Of a DNA stretch of 40,723 nucleotides, positions 8,776 through 16,278 are shown in pieces; the first letter of the stretch is position 1; each line of letters opens with the position of its first letter. A model generated the notes under the pieces. That model saw nothing but the letters and a program-made list of their open reading frames with translations. It ran no database searches and was not told the origin of the DNA. The DNA is from Planctomycetia bacterium (GTDB taxonomy: Bacteria > Planctomycetota > Planctomycetia > Pirellulales > PNKZ01), in assembly GCA_021413845.1 (NCBI GenBank), contig JAIOPP010000077.1, positions 1-40,723 of the forward strand, written 5' to 3'. A program made the position numbers and the translations under genes.

Positions 8776-10409
8776 TCTCGCGGCCCATTCGCTTACATCC
8801 GTTTATCTTTGCGATCGCCTTGTCGATCGCTGTTTGTTCGACGACCGGCGCCGCGTTCGCGGTCGAACTCCACTCGAACGGGCTGGGCGGCGGTGAATGG
8901 AGCGATCCGCTTTCGTGGCGCGAGAAGGTGGCCCCGACGGCGGCCGACGACGTCGTGATCTCGCGCGGCGACGTCATCACGTTCGATCGCAATGACGACG
9001 GCAAGACGAGCTGCAACCGGATCTATATCGACCCCAACGGCTCGTTTGTCTTCAAGACCGGCGCGGGGCGGATCGTTTGTTGTCCGGCCGGGCAGGTGGA
9101 ATCGTTCGGCGTAATTCTGATCGACGGCACCCGCAGCGCCGCCGACAAGTTCGAGCTACGGATGGTCGGCGCCACGGCCGACGAGCGCGTCGTCACGCTC
9201 TTGAAAGGCGGCAAGCTCACCATCAACGGCCGCCGCAATCTCGCGCACGGAAAGCACAACGTCGTTATCTCGACGGCAGTCGAGCCGGCAGTGAAGGACG
9301 CACCCGTCAAAGCGCCGATCGAAGCGACCGTCGCCGCGAAAGACGGCGCGAGCATCGACGCACAGCGGGCCGAAATCATGAACGTGCATCTCACGGCCAA
9401 CGACATCGACAACACCGGTGCCGAAGTCGGTGAGCGGGTCAACCTCGTCGGTAACAGCTTCACCGGCGTCGCCCACATGTCGATCACGAGTTGCGACAGC
9501 CCGCTGATCGCCGATAATCGCTTCGAGCTGGCGGCCGGTCTTGCGTCGCCCCATTCGGCGATGTTCGTCAACGGCTGTTATTTGGCCGAGATTCGCGGCA
9601 ACCTAGTCCGTGGCCGCTTCAGCTTCGGCATTCAAGCCCGATCGATGACCGATTCGACTCTTACCGATTGCGACTTCGAAGGGCAAGCTACCGGCGTTTA
9701 TTGGTACGGCACCAACGGCATGCTCAAGGATCTGATGATTCGCAAATGCGATACCGGCCTTACCATGACATCGGCCTCGGGCGTCGTCGAAGACACTCTC
9801 GTCGAAGGGTGCAAGACCGGCTACTACCACGGCCCATCGACGGTGCAAATGACGAACGTCCGAATCGTCGACCTGCAGAAAGACGGCACGAGCGTCCTCT
9901 ATTACAACGGTCCGCTGAAGCTCCTCAACTGCAATGTCACGGCCGAGCAAATCAAGACGGCCGGCACCGTCGACCGGAACACGCCCGACGGTTCGCCCCC
10001 GATCGAATGCTTGAACTTTTTGGTCGTCCGCCCCTCGGGCAAGTTGCCGCCGGGGACGCGCGTCGAAGTCGTCTCGGCGGACCGTGCTACGGCCGCCGCG
10101 AAGTCGCCGGCCGCCGCGCGAGCCGCCGACCCGAACGTACGCAACTCACCGTCCACGCTGCGCTCCGACGGGCTCACTCCGCTGCCGGACTCGCTTGAGC
10201 CGCTCATCGTCCGTTCCTGGTCGTTCGATGCGGCGATGAAGCCGATCGCGGCGCCGAGCTACGTTGTCCGCGTCTTGCTGCCGGCCGGCGATTCGAAGTC
10301 GGCCGCCGCAACGAAGCCGCTTGCGGAGCTGAAGGTCGCGCCGGATGCCTCTTGGTATCGCGAAGAACCGAACAAGCCGACGCCGACTCTCGAGGTGCCG
10401 ATCCCATGA
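8772..10409 (+). CDS. Exported G8-like domain plus parallel beta-helix protein
   Basis: I place the start at the ATG at 8772, which overlaps the upstream stop as ATGA and is directly followed by a good signal peptide (residues 1-30); an upstream in-frame extension would overlap the PA14 gene and has no signal peptide. The product has 545 residues. Residues about 33-110 resemble a G8 domain: GGGEWSDPLSW, then a proline- and alanine-spaced DDVVIS, then ITFD. That order (Trp-Ser-Asp-Pro-x-x-Trp, Asp-x-Val-x-Ile, Val-x-x-Asp) is the G8 signature seen in several extracellular proteins. Residues about 200-460 have the repeated short-strand pattern of a right-handed parallel beta-helix (for example NLVGNSFTG, SPLIADNRFEL, GMLKDLMIRKC), as in pectate-lyase-like folds. 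A low-complexity Ala/Pro-rich segment precedes a small C-terminal domain. A polysaccharide-binding or degrading role is possible; no catalytic residues can be assigned. Confidence 0.75.
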   Translation: MISRPIRLHPFIFAIALSIAVCSTTGAAFAVELHSNGLGGGEWSDPLSWREKVAPTAADDVVISRGDVITFDRNDDGKTSCNRIYIDPNGSFVFKTGAGRIVCCPAGQVESFGVILIDGTRSAADKFELRMVGATADERVVTLLKGGKLTINGRRNLAHGKHNVVISTAVEPAVKDAPVKAPIEATVAAKDGASIDAQRAEIMNVHLTANDIDNTGAEVGERVNLVGNSFTGVAHMSITSCDSPLIADNRFELAAGLASPHSAMFVNGCYLAEIRGNLVRGRFSFGIQARSMTDSTLTDCDFEGQATGVYWYGTNGMLKDLMIRKCDTGLTMTSASGVVEDTLVEGCKTGYYHGPSTVQMTNVRIVDLQKDGTSVLYYNGPLKLLNCNVTAEQIKTAGTVDRNTPDGSPPIECLNFLVVRPSGKLPPGTRVEVVSADRATAAAKSPAAARAADPNVRNSPSTLRSDGLTPLPDSLEPLIVRSWSFDAAMKPIAAPSYVVRVLLPAGDSKSAAATKPLAELKVAPDASWYREEPNKPTPTLEVPIP

Positions 10410-11944
10410 GCCGATTTATTCTTGCTTGGCTATTGATCTTCGGCCTGGCGGCTCCGCTCGTCGCGCAGACGCGCAGCGTCAACTTTCCGCCGGCCGAAAG
10501 CAAGCCACCCCCGCCGGCGAAGTCGCCTCCGAAGACGCAATCTTCGGGCGAAGAAACCGGCATTTTGCCCGACGCCGGTCCGACGATGCGCAAGACGCAA
10601 GATCGCGCGCCGCCGCCGCCGACCAACCTCACGGTCATGTACAAGCTCGAATACGGCACGACGCTCGAGTACGTCCATGAAGACGGCACCGTTCAGAAGT
10701 TCGAGCAGTGGAAGAGCTATCCCAACGACGGCTCGACCCTCATGTCGATGGTCAATCGGCGTTTGGCCGACGGCAACAACTATCAATACGCGACGAAGAA
10801 GCTCGCGAGCGAAGGGTTCGATCCGGTCGACATTCCGCTGTTGTTCATGGCCGGCGATTACGACTTCGTCTTCACCGATGCGGAAGTCGAGAATCTCCGC
10901 AAATTCATCCACGACGGCGGTACTATTCTCTTCAACGCGGCTCGCGGCCGCGACGAGTTTACGCAGGCCGTCGTGCGCGAGATGGGAAAGGTTTTCCCGC
11001 AGAAACGGTTCATGAAGCTCTCGCTCGACCATCCGGTCTTCAACGCGCGTTATCGGATTCAACAACTCCTCACGATGGTCAGCGGCGTGCAATTCATGCG
11101 GCCGCCCGAGGTCTACTCGATCGACATCGGTACCCGCGCCGCCGCCATTCTCGTGCCGACGGGCATGGGAGCCGCTTGGAGCGGCACGACCTATCACCCG
11201 CAAGGGAAGCATCTCGTCGGCGAGTCGGCTTCGCGTCTGGGCGTGAATCTCATCGGCTACGTGTTGGGAAGCACCGAGTATGGCCGGTTCCTCGCCCAGC
11301 AGTTTCCCGAATACGACGGACGGACGGCGAAGGGGGATATCTTCCGCTTCGCGGCCGTCGAATACTCGGGCAGTTGGAACGTCAATCCGGCGCTGCAGAA
11401 CAGCGTCTTGCAGGGCTTAAAGGACAACACCGGTATCGACGTCGACTACGCTCCGGAAGCCGTGCCGCTCGACGATCCCGGCCTCGGCAACTTTCCGCTC
11501 GTCTGGATGACCGGTCACTACGACTTTCAACTTACGCCCGAAGAAGTCGCGAGCCTCACGCGCTACCTCAAGCAAGGGGGCATGCTGATGGCGACTGCGG
11601 CGGCGGGCCTGAAACCGTTCGATGCGGCGCTGCGTCGCGAGTTGAAGAAGGTCTTGCCCGACGCCGAGTTCGTGAAGCTCCCGCCGACTCATCCGCTCTT
11701 CGTCGGCGGTTGGAACGCCGTCGAAAAGATCGCCTACACGCCTGCCGCCTTGCGCGAAGACCCGTCGCTCGAGTATCCCGAGTTTTACGGCCTCTTCATC
11801 GCCGGCCGCTTGGCGGTCGTCTACACCCCGCTCGATCTGATGAGCGGCGTGAATCGCGAATCGAACGCCTACGCCAAGGGGGTGACCTCGGACGACGCGC
11901 TCCGGCTCGTTACGAATCTCATCACCTACGCCCTCAGTAATTGA
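10406..11944 (+). CDS. Exported protein with two DUF4159 domains
   Basis: The ATG at 10406 overlaps the previous stop (ATGA) and opens a signal peptide of about 21 residues ending at VAQT. I prefer it over an upstream in-frame start. The 512-residue product then has a Pro-rich linker (about 28-72) and two homologous halves. The first holds LLFMAGDYDF, then a helix and HDGGTILF, then DHPVFN. The second holds LVWMTGHYDF, then a helix and KQGGMLMA, then THPLFV. This is the DUF4159 pattern, a Rossmann-like domain related to class I glutamine-amidotransferase folds; I see no Cys-His-Glu triad. DUF4159 is often found with MoxR/BatA/VWA genes, in proteobacteria commonly fused to a BatA-type protein. 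Here it is separate, exported and duplicated. The MoxR gene follows 40 bases later. Confidence 0.85.
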   Translation: MSRFILAWLLIFGLAAPLVAQTRSVNFPPAESKPPPPAKSPPKTQSSGEETGILPDAGPTMRKTQDRAPPPPTNLTVMYKLEYGTTLEYVHEDGTVQKFEQWKSYPNDGSTLMSMVNRRLADGNNYQYATKKLASEGFDPVDIPLLFMAGDYDFVFTDAEVENLRKFIHDGGTILFNAARGRDEFTQAVVREMGKVFPQKRFMKLSLDHPVFNARYRIQQLLTMVSGVQFMRPPEVYSIDIGTRAAAILVPTGMGAAWSGTTYHPQGKHLVGESASRLGVNLIGYVLGSTEYGRFLAQQFPEYDGRTAKGDIFRFAAVEYSGSWNVNPALQNSVLQGLKDNTGIDVDYAPEAVPLDDPGLGNFPLVWMTGHYDFQLTPEEVASLTRYLKQGGMLMATAAAGLKPFDAALRRELKKVLPDAEFVKLPPTHPLFVGGWNAVEKIAYTPAALREDPSLEYPEFYGLFIAGRLAVVYTPLDLMSGVNRESNAYAKGVTSDDALRLVTNLITYALSN

Positions 11945-11984
11945 TTCCTTCCCGCTGTCATTTTTCCTCCGACGGACCTTCACC

Positions 11985-12986
11985 GTGCCCTCTGCCATCG
12001 AAACTCAGATCGCCGACCTGCAATCGCATTACCAGCGCATGCTCGACGAGTTCGCCAAGGTCGTCGTCGGCCAGCGCGACGTGCTCGAAGAGTTGCTCAT
12101 CACCGTCTTCGCCGGCGGCCACAATCTCCTCGAAGGAGTGCCGGGCCTCGCCAAAACGTTGATGATCAACACGCTCGCTCAGCTGCTGAACTTAGAGTTC
12201 AAGCGCATCCAGTTCACGCCCGACTTGATGCCCTCGGACATCGTCGGCACCAACGTCATCGAAGAAGACCACACGACGGGCAAGCGGGTCACGGTGTTCG
12301 TCGCCGGCCCGATCTTTACCAATATCGTGCTTGCCGACGAAATCAACCGGACGCCGCCGAAGACGCAAGCCGCCTTGCTGCAGGCGATGCAAGAGAAGGA
12401 AGTGACCGCCGGCGGCAAGACCTACAAGCTCGAGAAGCCGTTCTTCGTGCTGGCGACGCAGAACCCGATCGATCAAGAAGGAACTTATCCGCTGCCGGAA
12501 GCGCAGAAGGATCGGTTTTTGATGAACACGCTGATCAAGTATCCGCAACTGGCCGACGAAGAGGCGATCGTCGAACGGACTACGGCGAACGACGCCGGTA
12601 GCGTGCAGCCGATTTGCGATCGGACGAAGTTGCTTGAGTTCCAACGCTTGGTTCGCGATATTCCCGTGTCGAAGCATGTGACCGGTTATGCGGTCGATCT
12701 CGTCCGCGCGACGCGCCCGAACGAGCCCGGCGTGCCGAAGTTCGTGAGCGAGCAGATCGGCTGGGGCGCGGGGCCGCGGGCGAGCCAAGCTTTAATTCTC
12801 TGCGCCAAGACCTATGCCGCGGTCCATGGCCGCGTGAACGTTTCTTGCGACGACATCCGCAAACTCGTCCTCCCGGTCTTGCGACACCGCATCCTGTGCA
12901 GCTTCGCCGCCGAAGCCGAAGGAATCACGACGGATCACATCGTGCGACGATTGATCGAAGAAGTACCGGAAAGGGCGGATCGCTAA
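11985..12986 (+). CDS. MoxR-family AAA+ ATPase
   Basis: This 333-residue cytoplasmic ATPase starts with GTG; no better in-frame start fits the family N-terminus. Walker A is GVPGLAKT (51-58), Walker B is VLADEIN (115-121), sensor 1 is ATQN (157-160), and EAQKDRF (172-178) carries the expected Arg finger. The length is normal for the family, and the C-terminal lid follows. MoxR ATPases work as chaperones that help assemble or activate partner complexes, typically together with VWA proteins whose genes lie next door, as here. The next gene overlaps its stop (TAATG), so translation is probably coupled. The short gap upstream has no obvious promoter, so it is most likely read through from the upstream genes. 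Confidence 0.97.
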   Translation: MPSAIETQIADLQSHYQRMLDEFAKVVVGQRDVLEELLITVFAGGHNLLEGVPGLAKTLMINTLAQLLNLEFKRIQFTPDLMPSDIVGTNVIEEDHTTGKRVTVFVAGPIFTNIVLADEINRTPPKTQAALLQAMQEKEVTAGGKTYKLEKPFFVLATQNPIDQEGTYPLPEAQKDRFLMNTLIKYPQLADEEAIVERTTANDAGSVQPICDRTKLLEFQRLVRDIPVSKHVTGYAVDLVRATRPNEPGVPKFVSEQIGWGAGPRASQALILCAKTYAAVHGRVNVSCDDIRKLVLPVLRHRILCSFAAEAEGITTDHIVRRLIEEVPERADR

Positions 12987-14020
12987 TGTCGTCCGACTCG
13001 GCATCCGCCGGTTCCTCTTCTTGGCTGCCGCGCCTTGGTCCTCAGGCTCGCGGTATCTTTGCCAAGCTGCGCCGCGCGCTCGGCGAGAGTGCCGGCGGGG
13101 TTACGCAAGCCGAGGCGATGACGACCTTCGATCCGCAGCGCTACTTCGACCCGGCTATTTTGGCCAAGGTCGGGTTTTCGCCGTTGTTGGCGCGTGTGGT
13201 CGTCGAGGGTTTCATCAACGGCTTGCACAAGAGCCCGTTTCACGGCTTCTCGGTCGAGTTCGCCGATCATCGCGAGTATGTGCCGGGCGACGACTTGAAG
13301 TTCCTCGATTGGCATCTCTATGCCCGAACCGACCACTACTACATTAAGCGCTTCGAGGAAGAGACGAATCTCCGCTGCACGATCTTGCTCGATCGTTCGG
13401 CGTCGATGGGGTTCGGGACCGGCAAGTTGACGAAGTGGGACTACTCGTGCTTTCTGGCTTCTTGCTTGGCTTATCTCATGTTGCGCCAACAAGACGCCGC
13501 AGGCCTGGCGTTGTTCGGCGCCGCGCCGGGCCTCGTCGTGCAGCCTCGCTGCCGACGAACGCACCTCCGGCAATTGATGAAGGCGATGATGGACCATGCC
13601 CCCTCGGGCACGACGAACGTATCGCTTAGTCTCCAAGCAATCTCACAGCGATTGAAGCGCCGCGGCCTCGTGGTCGTGATCAGCGACTTGATCGACGAGC
13701 CGGAAGCAACACTCCGCGCACTGCGGATGCTCTCGAGCCGCCGGCACGACGTCGTCGTCTTCCACGTGCAAGATGCGGCCGAGACGAGCTTTCCCTTCGA
13801 AGGGGCGGCGTTGTTCCAAGATCTCGAAACCGGCGAAGAGATCGAGATCGATCCCGTCTCGGTGCGGAAAAGCTATCTCGAACGCATGCAGGCCCTTACG
13901 GCATTCTATCGCAAGGGGCTTAACGAAATGGGCGCCGATTACCACCTGATCGACACGACACAACCGTACGAGCAGGCCTTGTCGGCCTACTTGAACCGCC
14001 GCACGAAAATCCGCAAGTAA
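12986..14020 (+). CDS. DUF58 domain protein (VWA-related MoxR partner)
   Basis: The start is the ATG at 12986, which shares its A with the MoxR stop; a longer frame starting inside the MoxR gene is unlikely. The product has 344 residues. The DUF58 core (about 91-143) contains REYVPGDD, then LDWH, then KRFEEE, followed by a VWA-like metal site with Asp136, Ser138 and Ser140 (DxSxS) and then MGFG. A later LVVVISDLID is the second acidic strand of the VWA-like fold. There is no signal peptide or membrane segment, so it is cytoplasmic. DUF58 proteins are regular partners of MoxR ATPases. Length and motifs are complete, with no sign of damage. Confidence 0.93.
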   Translation: MSSDSASAGSSSWLPRLGPQARGIFAKLRRALGESAGGVTQAEAMTTFDPQRYFDPAILAKVGFSPLLARVVVEGFINGLHKSPFHGFSVEFADHREYVPGDDLKFLDWHLYARTDHYYIKRFEEETNLRCTILLDRSASMGFGTGKLTKWDYSCFLASCLAYLMLRQQDAAGLALFGAAPGLVVQPRCRRTHLRQLMKAMMDHAPSGTTNVSLSLQAISQRLKRRGLVVVISDLIDEPEATLRALRMLSSRRHDVVVFHVQDAAETSFPFEGAALFQDLETGEEIEIDPVSVRKSYLERMQALTAFYRKGLNEMGADYHLIDTTQPYEQALSAYLNRRTKIRK

Positions 14021-14041
14021 GAACGCTTCGCCAGCCATTCG

Positions 14042-16270
14042 ATGCTGACTTTTCTCGCACCCGCCGCGCTCTTCGGACTCTCGCTGCTCGCGATTCCGAT
14101 CGTCATTCACTTACTGAAGCCGCGGAAGATGCGCCGCACACCGTTCAGTAGTTTGCGCTGGCTGCAACTCACGCAGCAAAAGCTTTCGCGGCGGTTGCGG
14201 TGGCACCAAGTGTTGCTGTTTTTACTGCGCGCCGCGTTCATCGCGCTCTTGGTCGCCGCGGTCGCGAAGCCGATCGTCGATCGACGCACGACCGCGGCGC
14301 CGAGCGAACGCTTCGTGATTCTCGACGTGAGCCGAAGCATGGGCTACCGCGCATCGGAGCAACCGACACCGCTGGAAGTGGGTAAGCAGGCCGCCTCGGC
14401 ACTCCTCGCCGGCGGCGGAGCCGACGATCGCACGGCGCTGCTGACGGTCGCCGCGAAGACGAAAATTCTCGGACCGCTCGCGCGCGGCGGCGAACGGCAC
14501 GCGCCGAAGCTCTCGCCCGTCGCCGTTGAATCGACGGCGACCGACATCGGCTCGGCGTTGGATACCGTGCGCACGCTCATGGCCCGGGGTCGCACGGAAG
14601 CTAAGATCGAACTGTTCTTGATTACCGACCGCCATCAAGGCTCGTGTCGACCCGAAGCGGTGGAGGCGTTCGTCGCCGAGTTCCCGAACCGCGTCACGGC
14701 GACGATCGTCGATGCGGCTGCTCCGAAAGCCGCGAATGGTTGGATCGCCGACGCGGTGTTCCTGCCGGCTCAGTCGGGTGAGCCGCCGGCGGTCGAGGTG
14801 CAGTTACGCGCCGTCGGCCTGGCGCAAGAGCGGACGGTGCGGCTCGTCGGTATCGCCGGGCGCGACGATCGCTCGCAGACGATTACACTCGATCCGGAGA
14901 AGCAGCTTTCGGTCACATTCAAGTTGCCGGCCGATTTCGATTCGCGCGGCAAAACCTGCGAGCTCGTGCTCGACCCGCCTGACGGGTTGCCTACCGACGA
15001 TCGGCGGCATCTACCGTTCGACGGCGGTGCGGCGTTAGAAGTACTGATCGTCGAGGGGCGCGATCGCTCGGGGAACGTCGCGGCGGGGTTCACGCTGCGA
15101 ACGGCGTTGGAGGCGCTGTCGTCGTCGACGAAGCCGATTCGGGTAGCCGCGAAGAAGTACAACGAAGTCGAACCCGCCGACTTCGCCAAGGTCGACGTCG
15201 TCTTGTGGGCCGACGTGCCGCAACTTTCCGATCTCGCCATGGATGCGCTGGCCGCACGGGTGCGCGGGGGCCTAGGGCTCGGCATCTTTCTCGGGCCCGA
15301 CGCGGCGATCGAGTTCTACAATCGGCGGCTGATCGATCCGCTCGACCGCACGAAAAGTTTGCTACCTGCCCAGCTCGACCGGATCGCCGATGTGCCGCGC
15401 TCGTCAGGCGGCTCGGCTCTGCTCGAATCGGTCGAGTGGAAGCATCCGCTGCTCGCCGGACTGTTCGATCCGATGATCGGCGACCTGGCGCAGACGCGCG
15501 TACGATCGTACTTTCGCTTCGTCGCGCCGATCGGCCGCAACGCGACCGTCTTGGCATCCGCCGCCGGCTCGCCGCTTCTTGTCCAACAGCCGGTCGGGCA
15601 AGGAAACGTCGTGCTCTTCAACACGACCGCCGACGACGCCTGGAGCGATTTGGCACGTCGCAAGAGCTTTGTACCGCTATTGGATCGATTGCTCGACGAA
15701 CTCTCGGGCGGGATGACGAAGCGCACGTTCATGACGGGCGAAGCGATCGCGCTCTCGATGCCGATGCCGGCCGAAGGAGAGTCGCTCAAGGTCGTAACGC
15801 CGGGGGGTGGCGAGCTTGTGCCGGTCCTGGCTACTACAGGTAATAAGACGCGAGTTAGTATTCCGCCGCAAAATGAGGCCGGCATTTATCGTATTCGGCG
15901 CGAAGGGGGAGCGGCGAGCAAGCCCGACCCCATCGAAACCGCATTCGTCGTGCAGGTCGATCGGGCGGATAGCACGCTCGTGCCGGTTGCCGAAGAACTC
16001 ATCCGTACGTGGTGGGAGCCGGCGCGGTGCGAATTTACGACCGCAGCCGCCGTGATCGAGGCACCCGGCCGGGATCAAATCTCGCTCGTCGGTTGGGCGG
16101 CGCTCCTGGCGGCGTCGCTCCTGACGATCGAGATGTTCGTCGTGCATCGCATGTGTCCGAAGATGAATCCTCAGTCGGCCGAATCGATCGTTCGCCGACA
16201 GTCGATCGTGTCGACGACGCGCAGCGAAACATCGGAAGGTTCGATTCCCGCTATGATCCGCAACGCTTAA
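14042..16270 (+). CDS. BatA-like membrane protein with VWA domain
   Basis: This 742-residue protein starts 21 bases after the DUF58 stop. Its N-terminus is the BatA (aerotolerance-regulator) signature: FLAPAALFGLSLLAIPIVIH, then a basic RKMRR and SSLRWL motif, and a second membrane segment at about 58-76. A VWA domain follows with Asp95, Ser97 and Ser99 (DVSRS) of the metal site. The middle (about 310-520) resembles a glutamine-amidotransferase-like fold without a visible triad. A third membrane segment lies near 681-702, followed by a 38-residue, Ser/Arg-rich C-terminal tail. Most of the protein is predicted outside the cytoplasm. In planctomycetes this type follows MoxR and DUF58. The next gene starts 8 bases downstream. 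Confidence 0.92.
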   Translation: MLTFLAPAALFGLSLLAIPIVIHLLKPRKMRRTPFSSLRWLQLTQQKLSRRLRWHQVLLFLLRAAFIALLVAAVAKPIVDRRTTAAPSERFVILDVSRSMGYRASEQPTPLEVGKQAASALLAGGGADDRTALLTVAAKTKILGPLARGGERHAPKLSPVAVESTATDIGSALDTVRTLMARGRTEAKIELFLITDRHQGSCRPEAVEAFVAEFPNRVTATIVDAAAPKAANGWIADAVFLPAQSGEPPAVEVQLRAVGLAQERTVRLVGIAGRDDRSQTITLDPEKQLSVTFKLPADFDSRGKTCELVLDPPDGLPTDDRRHLPFDGGAALEVLIVEGRDRSGNVAAGFTLRTALEALSSSTKPIRVAAKKYNEVEPADFAKVDVVLWADVPQLSDLAMDALAARVRGGLGLGIFLGPDAAIEFYNRRLIDPLDRTKSLLPAQLDRIADVPRSSGGSALLESVEWKHPLLAGLFDPMIGDLAQTRVRSYFRFVAPIGRNATVLASAAGSPLLVQQPVGQGNVVLFNTTADDAWSDLARRKSFVPLLDRLLDELSGGMTKRTFMTGEAIALSMPMPAEGESLKVVTPGGGELVPVLATTGNKTRVSIPPQNEAGIYRIRREGGAASKPDPIETAFVVQVDRADSTLVPVAEELIRTWWEPARCEFTTAAAVIEAPGRDQISLVGWAALLAASLLTIEMFVVHRMCPKMNPQSAESIVRRQSIVSTTRSETSEGSIPAMIRNA

Positions 16271-16278
16271 CGACTTTC

